Shown here one piece after another: positions 36,507 through 48,283 of a stretch of DNA of 64,000 nucleotides (positions are counted from its first letter, which is position 1; each line of letters begins with the position of its first letter). The position numbers and the translations under genes are program-made. Location: NCBI RefSeq assembly GCF_964340395.1, contig NC_135551.1, forward strand, positions 7,407,063-7,471,062. The letters run 5' to 3'. This stretch comes from Glandiceps talaboti (taxonomy: Eukaryota > Hemichordata > Enteropneusta > Spengelidae). The notes under the pieces are model-generated. The model made no database searches. It was not told the DNA's origin and was given only the letters and a program-made list of their open reading frames with translations.

Positions 36507-37489
36507 GTCTTAGATTACATGTTTTGTAGACGTAATGTTTTGTCAAATAAAATATAGTATCATATCGTATAGTATCTTAAAGTATAGCATAGCCTAACAT
36601 GGCATGCCATGGTGTAGCATAATCTAGTATACTATATACAGCACGTTCTCAAACCAGCCCAGAATGAACAATCAGTCATCGGAGATAACTCAGCCCCCCC
36701 CCCCCCTTCCACCTACCACAGTGGATGTTTAAAGAGAATTGCCACCAGTCATAGTAGTGTGCTGTATTAGTATGAAATATTGTTATCTTTGCAATATAAG
36801 TGATGAATTGGCTGTTGCTATGGGTGTGGTCTTTTTGCTAGGCACATTTACACACATTTCTTGAATGTTTATTCAATTGTCTATTAATCACTTATCTTGG
36901 TGAAATACACCAGGGTTTAGCTGTTGCTATGGGCGTGGTCATGGTTGTTAAGGATATTTGCATACATTTTTTTAATGTTTACTCACTTGCCTACATGATG
37001 ACGTTGTTATTTGACCACACTGTCATTTCGTTGTTGCAATGGGCGTGGCCCATTGTTGCTAGGGCCAAAATGTTTTACAGAAAATCTGCAGAATAACACT
37101 TCTAGTAACATCTCACCAAGTTTTAGTCTCATTGACAAAGTACTTTCTGAGATTTAAGTTTTTGACCAAAATTACTTTTTTACACCTAATTTGCATATCA
37201 CTCATTAGATCATTATATGCTTGATATTGCTTCATCTATACACCCAAAGATGCATCGATATCCCCACCAAATTTTAGCCTAATCTCCTCCATAGTTTTGG
37301 GATTAAAGACTTATGACCAAAAAGACACATTTTAACCCTAATTTGCATATCACTATTAAATGGAATCATCATGTAATGAAGAAATCTAAATTAACATGAC
37401 TTCAGTTTTTATTAAAGGTGATTAAAAATGCTCCATACCACAACCTTGAAAAATGATCTTTATACGTCATAACCAGTAAATGCAAAGCT
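36113..37489 (-). repeat. Left inverted arm, homologous to part of the 4.46 kb unit
   Basis: Reads as the reverse complement of 42,653-44,160 with scattered changes. Matching landmarks include the GGACATAATTGTAGTTGTTA edge, TGCACTGGTCTTTGTGTGTG, the TTTA run, and the GTTGCTATGGGCGTGGTC and GATATGCAAATTAG monomers. It lacks about 270 bp present in the right copy. It ends at CCAGTAAATGCA. Confidence 0.85.
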
Positions 37490-38939
37490 GACTATTCAAT
37501 ATTGCATGATAAGTGAGAAAAAAAGTTTTAAAATTGGCAATCAGCAGTGGCCCAAGCAGCCATGAACTTGCAGTTACACTGCCTATTGTTCTCCCTTTGG
37601 GAGATTATGACGTCATAGGGAGAACCATTTCGTCTCATCAGTTAGTATAGTAAGCAATGGCAGACAATAGTAATTCTGACTTTGATACTCGTCAGAATTA
37701 ATCTCAGAGTGATGAATCTTCTTTCAATGACGATTTTACCATGTTCGATAGATATATTTCGCTTTTTATGTAGGTGTCATGTCCTAGGATATTAGCAACA
37801 ATAGTGAAAATGCTAGTGATGTTGGAGAGTATACAGGGTTCAAGTTGATTGCCTATTCAGCCCTTGATAAAACTAGGAGTTGTTACAAGTCGATATCAAA
37901 ATGCCTCTAATGATATAAACCAGAACATACTGAAGAGTAATAATTCGTATCAAGTATGATGTTTTGATGGTTGATTCTTTCCAGTCCCAGAAGTTGATTG
38001 CTACTAAAGTTCAGTGGTTTTGTAGTAGAGGCCTTTGACTTCCTTGGCTAAACAAAAAAATGAGACCAATGTCCTAATTGTGTTGTCTATATATAAAATG
38101 GGAGTGACCTGTAAATGTTTCACAGTTTTCGTTGTGGTCTTGTATTGTCACATGTTTGGCTTATGAACGTAAGTTTACATATACTATTTTCGGGCAGGGC
38201 TGTCTAGGCGGGTGTCTAGGGCACGATACTCTAGTCCGAGTCTGAGACCCATGTAAAACCTCAAAAACTCGCATTCGGACTGAACAGAAGTAGGTCTCAT
38301 TGACATGTTGGGACTCGAATTATTGCGTGTTTTTATCATGGTGTACAGGTGATTATTATATATTTAATTATCTGTAGGTGGATAGTGCTGTCAAGTTTTG
38401 TTTCGCGGGTAGTCAATCCCGACATTACAGGTGTTTATGTATATCTAGTCTAGCCGTTTTGATTTATTTTGCCATATATGGGGAGATAGTATTTTTGCAT
38501 TTATACCCACAGACACTGACAATAATCAGATAGTGTGGGTAAATATCGATAAATGTTGGTTAATAAGACCGGTAGATTGTAGTTTTTGTTTACTGATATC
38601 TATTACAACCATCAGCAATGTATTTTTTCACAACGCTGTTGAATTTTATTCACCTGTTGTCTACGTTCGTCATAGCCTTAGTGCTAACGACTTCTCCTTA
38701 TGACGTCACAAATGGTCTAGGTGGGACCGCAAATACCCGAAAACTCTTGAAGTAAATCCGAAGGGAACTGACTGAAGGAAGGTCATTTTAAGGTGTTTGC
38801 AGACGCTTTTTTAAAGTTTTAAAACCAGAATACGTTTCACAAACATGTCGTCTAGCAAAATAGCAATAGTGAATGTGAGCATTTTGAATCACCTTCAAAG
38901 ATAATTATCCAGTAATTAAATTATTTCATATCATTTCAG
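37490..38939 (+). other. Region upstream of the NACHT frame
   Basis: Contains an inverted GTTCTCCCT...AGGGAGAAC around a TGACGTCA (CRE-like) site at about 37,588-37,625, a second TGACGTCA at about 38,700, and the gene relic at 37,661. The first exon of the NACHT gene should lie here or to the left. I cannot identify it. Confidence 0.4.
37661..37960 (+). pseudogene. Relic of a short acidic-headed gene, possibly P2X7 C-terminal-domain-like
   Basis: ATG at 37,661 opens MADNSNSDFDTRQN, then a stop, then SQSDESSFNDDFTMF in frame. After a frame change comes EYTGFKLIAYSALDKTRSCY, and in another frame KPEHTEE. The acidic Ser-rich head, then Y-x-G-x-x-x-Y ... D-K-T-R-x-C and K-P-E-H-T-E-E, resemble P2X7 C-terminal-domain-like proteins of invertebrates. 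Stops and frame changes mean it is not functional. The family call is weak and from memory of the pattern only. Confidence 0.25.
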
Positions 38940-40777
38940 ATGATCCTGCTAAAGATGAGATGAAACTAATAAAGATGTTAAAACGAAATTATGTAAAACA
39001 CTTCAAGAATCACATACCAATTCCATGGAATGAAAGGTGTAAGCTGAACCTTGAAGAAGTTTACACACAGCTTGAAGTGAAAGAGGTGAAAAGAGGAAAT
39101 TTTCAAGTCGGCCAGTGTTTGGAAGATGTCCAATCTATTTTTAAGTCAGTTCATGATGGACCAGGTAGTACAAATCGTATTTGTATGGAAGGTGCACCAG
39201 CTATAGGTAAATCCACTTTATGTGGAAAGATAGCGTATGATTGGGCACAGGGTAAACTGAAGAAATACAATATTGTTTTCTTTTTGTAAATGAGATATTG
39301 CACAACTTGTAACATTTCAGAAGAAATAATAAATCAGCTATTACCTGGGGAGTCAAACATTTCTCAAGAAAGAATTACAGAATTGATTTCAAGCAATAAC
39401 AATTCAGTATTGTTTCTTCTTGATGGCCTAGACGAAATTTGTAAAACCAAATTAAACAAGACTGAAATTGCTGAACTAATTTCAGAGCAAAGACTGAGCA
39501 CTAGTACTGTTGTTGTTACCAGTAGACCTCATGAATGTGATAAGTATGTGAGTGAATGTGATTTACATTTGCGTGTGAATGGATTTACAGATGAACGAAT
39601 GAAAGAATATATTATGAAATATTTCAATGGCTCTGAAGAAATTACTTGTGAGGAGCTATTAAAGGAAATAAAAAGGCAAAAGAGAATTAATAAGAAGGTT
39701 TTTAAGAAGGATCTTTTACATAACCCATTGCATGTTTCATTTTTGTGTATTCTTTGGGAACACAAACTGGTGGGAGGTAAATTTTAGTTTCCCACAATAC
39801 TACCAGGGCTTTACTTTGAGATATTAGATTGTATTCTTACAAGGTACTGTGTTAAGTATAAGATAGCATTACAAGATGGTAAATTGCCCGAAGATATTAT
39901 AGATGCAAGAAATAAACTCGCTTCAGATGCTGTTAAGTTGTACATGAAAAATGAATCTATATTCAGCAAAGCAGACATCTCATCAGATATCACATTTGAT
40001 TTAGGTTTGCTAGTCAGAGATGAAGGCCCTAAAGGAGAGGCACAAGAAATGCACTTCTTTTATCATCAGTCGTGGCTGGAATATTTCACAGCTATACATC
40101 TTGCTTCTGAATCAAAAGTTTATAATTTTGAATTTCTGGACAATTTTCTTATTGAATCACAGAATCATCTATCAGTTATAAAATTTCTTGCAGGAATTAT
40201 GGAAAAGAAAGAAACCTGTTACCTCTTTGGAGAATTTTTTGATAGAATAAAAAGTTTAAGTCACTTCAATTCTACTTTTAGTTATCACAACGCTAAATCA
40301 TTGTCTAATCTATGGAGTGTCATTTTACTATTTTTGTATGAATCTAAATGGGGCTCAACCTGCATATTATACATTTCCCCATTTGTACAAACAACATTGA
40401 TTTGTAAGGGAAAAGACAAATTTAAATATTATCGTATGTTTACTGAGGTGATGTACCCTTTAGTCAAAGTATATTCTAGAATATGTAATATTGATTGTGT
40501 TGTACATCTGATTAATCTTCTACAAGAAATTTCAACTACTTCTAATAATGTAGAGTCACTCTTAGTAGTTGGTCTTAGTCCACATCAAGTATCTTCATTA
40601 TCAAAGAAATTAAAACAAAGTAGAATAGCCTTGTTTGTAGTGATGTAAGTCAGTGAAGATTATAACACTATACATTATATTGGACAAATACCTAAAATGA
40701 TACAACAGTCTGAATTGTATGACTTTTCAGTTTACATGGATTGTAATCAGGAAAATACTGTTATAATTCAACCTTAG
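38940..40777 (+). pseudogene. NACHT-domain (NLR-type) gene with three in-frame stop codons
   Basis: One frame runs 1.84 kb from an acceptor (CATTTCAG, phase 1) with no frameshift. It is broken only by TAA at 39,287, TAG at 39,785 and TAA at 40,646, with a final TAG at 40,775. The product would be about 611 residues. Walker A GAPAIGKST is at 39,191, and RICMEGAPAIGKSTLCGKIA is typical of NACHT. Walker B VLFLLDGLDEI is near 39,408. TVVVTSRPHECDKY (sensor region) and the winged-helix and helical parts ending HFFYHQSWLEYFTAIHLA follow. NACHT ATPases oligomerise as innate sensors. No leucine-rich repeats follow, and no death-fold domain is visible upstream. The first stop lies between Walker A and B, so a functional ATPase would need readthrough or an error in the sequence. 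Most likely it is a young pseudogene. Confidence 0.8.
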
Positions 40778-42392
40778 ATTGAGTAAGATTTCTCACTAAG
40801 ACCCACCTTATGGTATTCGTTTGTAGGTTTTTTGGTACAATACTGCTGCATATACTGTAGAATGACAAGGAAAGCCTGATATACAATATTATTGAGTTGG
40901 TTTTTCCTATGTTTAATTATCAGTGTATTTGTCTAGTGTTTGGAATCGGCCCAAGCCTACAAAAAACAAGGATGACCATTCATATTAGTTTGGCCGTTCG
41001 GGGGCGCTATTGATATCATAGGCAGGAGTACATATTCCCATCCATACAATACAATTGCATCTGATCTGGATGTCGTGAGATAATGAAATACACTGGATTA
41101 ATGAGGTGTAGTCTAATATCATGTGTGTAGATAATTAGACTTTGAAAATCCTCAAATATGTGACATTTTAAACAATCGTTTGCCTCATATCATAATTGCA
41201 ATAATAACAATATGGAAGATGAATATCATTTCTGTTTAATTTGTCCATTTTATCATGACCTCATAATTGAATATTGACCTCTTATTAGAAATTTAGCAAA
41301 ATATAACAAAAGGACCAGCAAAGTTAATCCAACAAAAAACAAACAAAAAATGACTAAGTGCATCTAACAAGTACACATGTATGGCTTTTGACCTTGAACA
41401 TATAGGTTGAAGTCGAAGGCCAAGGTCTCATGGGAATGTTCACCATACAGAAAATCATGTCTCCATTCAGTCACGTTTTTGTCAGTTATGAAATACTTAA
41501 AGGCCGTTGACCTAAGGTATTGAAATACAGATTATCATTATTTTAATTATATACAGGGATTATGATCAGGTCAGTAAGCTGGCAGTTTATGTGACTTTGC
41601 TAGAGACTGACAGTTTGAAATGTCTTTATATGCAAATAAATGAAACAGGAATTACAGACCAATGTATTATATGTGTCTGTGTGTGGTAAGATGACTATAA
41701 CTCCTCTACAGTATTTTAATAATCAATAATTGCACTGTGACTAATTTATATGTATTTTGATTTCATCTCAGTGAAATGTGAATTCATCCATAAATATGTA
41801 CACTCATGTGATTGGATTCAATTCATCCCACTTTCAACTGATCCCATTTTCATCTCATCCCATCTTTCAAAATCACATAGTAAAGTAATTTGCAGATCTT
41901 TGCAATATGGTTTATGTATACATGTACCTTAGTTAACAGTTTCATTTAATATCCCTCCCTTGTTTTGGTAGGAAAACCAGACCTTTTACAAATATTGAAA
42001 AATATAACAAACAATCAGTCCAGAAATCTGATGCACAGAAATTGGGGTGAGTTGACACCGGGGTGAGTTGAATTGGAACGAAATGATGTGTCACCTATAT
42101 CCGATTATAGATTATATAACCCATTCATATATCATCCCATCACAATAACAGACTACAAACTCAAGTCAATTCTGTCTACAATTGTTGTATTCTTTATGTA
42201 TCATAGCAACTAGAATTCTGATGGTAGAAGTACATATACACCATATAAACACAAAAACTATGTTAACAAAATAAGCTATAAGATTTGAAATAGGTACAAA
42301 AATTCACAAATAGTTCTTTCCAAAATAAGTTATTATTTAAAAATTTGTCCATAATAAAAATAGAATCTCCAGAGGCTTATATGCCAATATAA
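40778..42392. other. Downstream of the NACHT frame, no recognised gene
   Basis: AT-rich. No LRR-coding exon, polyadenylation site or element that I can support. Confidence 0.4.
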
Positions 42393-42652
42393 AAATATAT
42401 GATTTATACAAAAATACAGAAAATAGTGACAATAAACTATGAATATTATCAATTCTTGGTTGATAATAATAAAAACCATTTCGGTAAAATATATATATAA
42501 TTGTGTGAGTAAATGAGCAGTACAATTAAACATAACATAATTGTACAGAGTGCTGTGTAATACTTGAAGGTACTTTAAATTGCACAATAAAAGTATAAAG
42601 TTTACAATATAAAACATGACATAACATTACAGTGCATTGCATTACAGTGCAT

Positions 42653-43765
42653 TTACTGGTTATGACGTATACAGATCATTTTTCAAGGTTGTAGTATGGA
42701 GCATTTTCAATCACCTTTAATAAACACTGACGTCATACCTTCTCTAGAAATATGTTGATTATAAAGATTATGTTTAATTTCAGTTAACGATGATGCTGCA
42801 TATGAAATATTGATACGTAAAAACATAATATAAACAAGCTTAAGGTGATACATTCAGTAACCCCCTCTGGCCAATGGAATAGATGATGCAATTTAGCCGA
42901 CTTAGAGCCATTTTTGGGTGGAAAAATGAGTTTTGGTCAAAAAACTTAAACTCCAAAACTATTGGGTAGATTGGCCTGAAATTTGGTGGGAATGTTTGCT
43001 TGGGCATGTTAATTTACAGTTCTTCATTACATGATGATTCCATCAGTGATATGCAAATTAGGGTTAAAAATGTGTCTTTTTGGTCATAAGTCTTTAATCC
43101 CAAAACTATGGAGGAGATTGGGCTAAAATTTGATGGGGATGCATCTGGGAGTGTATAGATGAAGCAATATCAAGCATGAGTGATATGCAAATTAGGTGTA
43201 AAAATTGTTATTTTGGTCAAAAACTTAAATCTCAGAAAGTACTTTGTCAATGAGACTAAAACTTGGTGAGATGTTACTAGAAGTGTTATTCTGCAGATTT
43301 TCTGTAAAACATTTTGGCCCTAGCAACAATGGCCACGCCCATTGCAACAACCAAATGACAGTGTGGTCAAATAACAACGTCATCATGTAGGAAAGTGAGT
43401 AAACATTCAATAAATGTATGCAAATATCATTAACAACCATGACCACACCCATAGCAACAGCCAATTCATCACTTATATTGCAAAGATAACAATATTTCAT
43501 TCTAATACAGCACGCTACTATGACTGGTGGCAATTCTCTTTAAACATCCACTGTGGTAGGTGGAAGGGGGGGGGGGGGCTGAGTTATCTCCGATGACTGA
43601 TTGTTCATTCTGGGCTGGTTTGAGAACGTGCCGTATATATAGTATACTATTATGCTACACCATGGCATGCCATGTTAAGCTATGTTATACTATAAGATAC
43701 TATACGATATGATACTATATTTTATTTGACAAAACATTACGTCTACAAAACATGTAATCTAAGAC

Positions 43766-43820
<55 letters not shown>

Positions 43821-44160
43821 AAACAATTAATATCTGGACTACTCACATTGCGTGTTGCTTCTGTTACCAGCATACTATCGTGTTTCATCATTTGGGTGTT
43901 AGGACTCTGCTAATCCTATACGCTTATAGCCAAGCTGTGGGATAGATTTAAGGATATATACCATTAATGCACTGGTCTTTGTGTGTGTTTGTGTTGTTAT
44001 AAAAAGCTATCACGAAACGACAGGTAGTCAATCATATGTAACTATTTACATTGCCACTACGAGACTACTATCCTTGGTATTTCCGTGTTTTTGACGACAG
44101 CACTGGTAAGTTTGTCTGTCATATTTTTGGTAGTAACGGACATAATTGTAGTTGTTAATA
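42653..44160 (+). repeat. Right inverted arm (within tandem unit 1)
   Basis: Partner of 36,113-37,489 in opposite orientation. Together they bracket about 5.2 kb that contains the NACHT frame. The same segment recurs in units 2 and 3. Confidence 0.85.
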
Positions 44161-45480
44161 CACGAATAAATAGCTATGGTTGGCAATTTTTGACTGGGAA
44201 AGTTGTATAGGTAAATAACATCACTCGTAATTTGGAGATACGAGCACGTGATGTCACTCGTACTTCGGAAATACGAGTTTGTACTTCTGATCGTACTTTG
44301 CCGTTTGTAGGACAAAAATATTTATTGGAGACTGAATTGCATGGCGAAGACTTCTATCCTAGCAAAGATTCGATCAACTTCCCTGTGATCCGAGTGTGAA
44401 TGAAAAGTATCACAATAACAAACCATCACGCAACTCGACTGAATTCTCACAACTTTTGAGACTGAAAATGACTGGCGTAATTTTTTTGGCATCGACCAAC
44501 GACGCTCGGATAGATTGTACATAAAATCATGGACTCTGTAGTCTATGGTCAAAGGAAGTAAGTATTCGTCCAGGGCAGTCTGGCAATGCCCCCAGCGATT
44601 GGTTTAAAACACTCAGCATTTGCTATATTCAGTTTGTCCGATTTAATATGACACGTCATTGCATGAATGGAGGCTTCTCTCGTTATGGCGACTTGGGGCG
44701 AAATATGAAGGGGGAAGCTTCTCGAAAGACCTCCCACCACACACACACACACAAACAAACAAACACACACACAAACAAACACATACAAACAATCAAACAA
44801 ACAAACACACAAACAAACAAACAAACATAAAAGTTAGGACGTGTGTAAAGGTATGTGCTGCTGGCATGGACACTCGCCAATATTGTCAATGTCCTGCAAC
44901 TAGCTGTGAACCGATTGTAAGGTGTCAATGGGGCCATATTGACTTATTCTGCATGTAAACACGCTTATCAGAGATCCTGGACAAACTGCATCTGTTGGGG
45001 GCGTTCTATTTGTAGGTGCTGAAAGCAGTACGCTTTAACGTAGGCCATTTCGTAATGTGAAAAGACTCACTCACGTTAATTTCTTTATCAAAGGACATGA
45101 ATTTCACAGTGTGTACAACTTGTGAAGTCTACATCGCCAGAGATGATGGTCCCGTAAATAATGGATGTTCTTGTGTGGAGTCAATTGAGTTCAAAATTAA
45201 AAGTGTCTTTTTGAAATAACTTTACCATCTTCAAACAACATATTATTTTAAGTTACTGGTATAGTAAGTACACACTGTCACTATGACTTATCTGAGCTGG
45301 GGAAATACTTACTTAGCCTCACACAGATCAACAGAAATGTGTACAGACATCACTTAATAAAGAAAACAGGCGTATATAAGGGTCAAAAAGACAAAAAAGA
45401 TAAATGGTTATCATTAAAAATAATTAATTATATTACTTCGTGCTATGTGTGAGAAGTATATAATAGACATTTGTAGAAAG

Positions 45481-45852
45481 ACAAGGCGGAGCCACGTTGT
45501 TTATCTTTCCACCGGTGTCTATTGTACTTATGCCCGACAAGATCACTGGATGGCAGGATTAGTCTATCCATGGATGTATTAGTGAGATCCAACCCTTGCT
45601 AGACTAGTCTAGATTAGGATAAAGTACACACTGTGCCACCTCTTGCCAGGCTAGGTGATGACAGAAGCGTGCACATTCGAATGGGGATACACACGGCATG
45701 CAACAAATAACCCAAACATTATATTTCCATATTCGGAGGTGAAACAATAGACACTGGTGGAAAGATGAACAACAAGGCGGAGCCACGGTGTTTATCTTTC
45801 AACCGGTGTCTATTGTACTTATGCCCGACAAGTTCACAGGATGGCAGGATTC
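45481..45852. repeat. 80-bp direct repeat inside the unit
   Basis: ACAAGGCGGAGCCACG(T/G)TGT through GGATGGCAGGATT occurs at 45,481-45,560 and 45,773-45,852 with a few changes. The interval between them holds a TCTAGACTAG-type short palindrome. It is repeated at the same place in units 2 and 3. Confidence 0.85.
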
Positions 45853-46852
45853 ACCCCTTACTGTGCAGTCATTACTCATTTCATGGTACAGTAGTATGAC
45901 TTATTTTTAATACTACTTGCCACAATTCACAACTGTTTTTCTCCGTAATTAAGTTCTCGTAATTTTGGCAAACTATTTTGGTCCGGGTCGTACTGTTGCA
46001 TTTCGTTCTTGAGACAAATGGTTTCTGATTTTGCTGGACTGGTTTTACTTGAATTGCAAAGGTCAACCCGATTCACACCTTCTAAATCCCCCATTGTCTT
46101 ACACTATCCAATACTGATAAGACTTCAGCAGCAACACAGGCAAGGAGTTGGTTATCACCCACTACACAAACTTTAGAGAGGTTTAGGTACACGTTAGAAC
46201 GCGTACCTGTACGGAAGCAAATCGTGCAGACGTACAGGTAGTGACGCGTACAAAGTTGTGTTTAGTTACGTGTTCAGAAGACAAACTTTAAAGACAGGGG
46301 AATTTGCACGGCAAGTTAGAAATGACGGAAAACAGTAAATAAATTGTATTCGATCAGATTGGTAATTTGTTATCATTGTAATCATTTTGACGATGTAAAA
46401 TCATTAAATTTATCGGAAATGTGCGAAACTTTAAAAAAATGTTTACATGTAAGTAATCATGATCGTGATTGAGCGTTTTGTTTACAACCTCGTTTCGAGA
46501 AATGACGTCAGATTAATCACAATCATTTTTAGGCAAATCGAATGCGCCCCAGGTGGTATCAGCTTCGAGAGAAAATTCATGGGTCACATGTTCAATTTGA
46601 AGCGTCCTGATTGGTTTATTCTATGCCGCGTCCTACCCCTCTGTATTATAGGTTTAAGCAAGGAATACCTTTGAGCTCGAGCACGCCACGCAGCGGAGCT
46701 CGTCAGCTGTTGCGAGCACACTAAGCGTCGATTTTGCACCATGTCTATCCGTATACTTTCTTTTTTCTTTATTCTTTTTTGGAGTCTTCCATATTTATAT
46801 AAACTTTTTTTCTGCGATTATTATAAAAAATGTTTCATTTTTTTAAAAGACC

Positions 46853-48224
46853 AAATATATGATTTATACAAAAATACAGAAAATAGTGACAATAAACTAT
46901 GAATATTATCAATTCTTGGTTGATAATAATAAAAACCATTTCGGTAAAATATATATATAATTGTGTGAGTAAATGAGCAGTACAATTAAACATAACATAA
47001 TTGTACAGAGTGCTGTGTAATACTTGAAGGTACTTTAAATTGCACAATAAAAGTATAAAGTTTACAATATAAAACATGACATAACATTACAGTGCATTGC
47101 ATTACAGTGCATTTACTGGTTATGACGTATACAGATCATTTTTCAAGGTTGTAGTATGGAGCATTTTCAATCACCTTTAATAAACACTGACGTCATACCT
47201 TCTCTAGAAATATGTTGATTATAAAGATTATGTTTAATTTCAGTTAACGATGATGCTGCATATGAAATATTGATACGTAAAAACATAATATAAACAAGCT
47301 TAAGGTGATACATTCAGTAACCCCCTCTGGCCAATGGAATAGATGATGCAATTTAGCCGACTTAGAGCCATTTTTGGGTGGAAAAATGAGTTTTGGTCAA
47401 AAAACTTAAACTCCAAAACTATTGGGTAGATTGGCCTGAAATTTGGTGGGAATGTTTGCTTGGGCATGTTAATTTACAGTTCTTCATTACATGATGATTC
47501 CATCAGTGATATGCAAATTAGGGTTAAAAATGTGTCTTTTTGGTCATAAGTCTTTAATCCCAAAACTATGGAGGAGATTGGGCTAAAATTTGATGGGGAT
47601 GCATCTGGGAGTGTATAGATGAAGCAATATCAAGCATGAGTGATATGCAAATTAGGTGTAAAAATTGTTATTTTGGTCAAAAACTTAAATCTCAGAAAGT
47701 ACTTTGTCAATGAGACTAAAACTTGGTGAGATGTTACTAGAAGTGTTATTCTGCAGATTTTCTGTAAAACATTTTGGCCCTAGCAACAATGGCCACGCCC
47801 ATTGCAACAACCAAATGACAGTGTGGTCAAATAACAACGTCATCATGTAGGAAAGTGAGTAAACATTCAATAAATGTATGCAAATATCATTAACAACCAT
47901 GACCACACCCATAGCAACAGCCAATTCATCACTTATATTGCAAAGATAACAATATTTCATTCTAATACAGCACGCTACTATGACTGGTGGCAATTCTCTT
48001 TAAACATCCACTGTGGTAGGTGGAAGGGGGGGGGGGGCTGAGTTATCTCCGATGACTGATTGTTCATTCTGGGCTGGTTTGAGAACGTGCCGTATATATA
48101 GTATACTATTATGCTACACCATGGCATGCCATGTTAAGCTATGTTATACTATAAGATACTATACGATATGATACTATATTTTATTTGACAAAACATTACG
48201 TCTACAAAACATGTAATCTAAGAC

Positions 48225-48283
<59 letters not shown>

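Larger units (their letters stand above)
42393..46852 (+). repeat. Tandem unit 1 of 3 (4,460 bp)
   Basis: First copy of a head-to-tail unit. It begins AAATATATGATTTATACAAA and ends TTTTTTTAAAAGACC. Contents in order: AT-rich leader; three diverged ~130-150 bp monomers with GATATGCAAATTAG and CCAAAACTAT; GTTGC(T/A)ATGGGCGTGG repeats on the minus strand; poly-G; AAAT microsatellite (43,768-43,818); CACA/CAAA tract (44,740-44,825); an 80-bp direct repeat (45,481 and 45,773); and a CpG-richer end at 46,480-46,730. The small open frames recur in every copy only because the DNA is identical. No family, start context or splice pattern supports them. Confidence 0.95.

Noticed and set aside
43225-43533. 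102-codon frame repeated in all three tandem units (also 47,685 and 52,144), initially attractive as a conserved small membrane protein
   Set aside because: It runs antisense through internal GTTGCTATGGGCGTGG monomers. Identity among units is at the DNA level, and the left inverted arm does not keep the frame intact.
46459-46674. 71-codon frame with MIVIERFVYNLVSRNDVRLI in each unit
   Set aside because: No homology, no splice or start context, and conserved only because the units are near identical.
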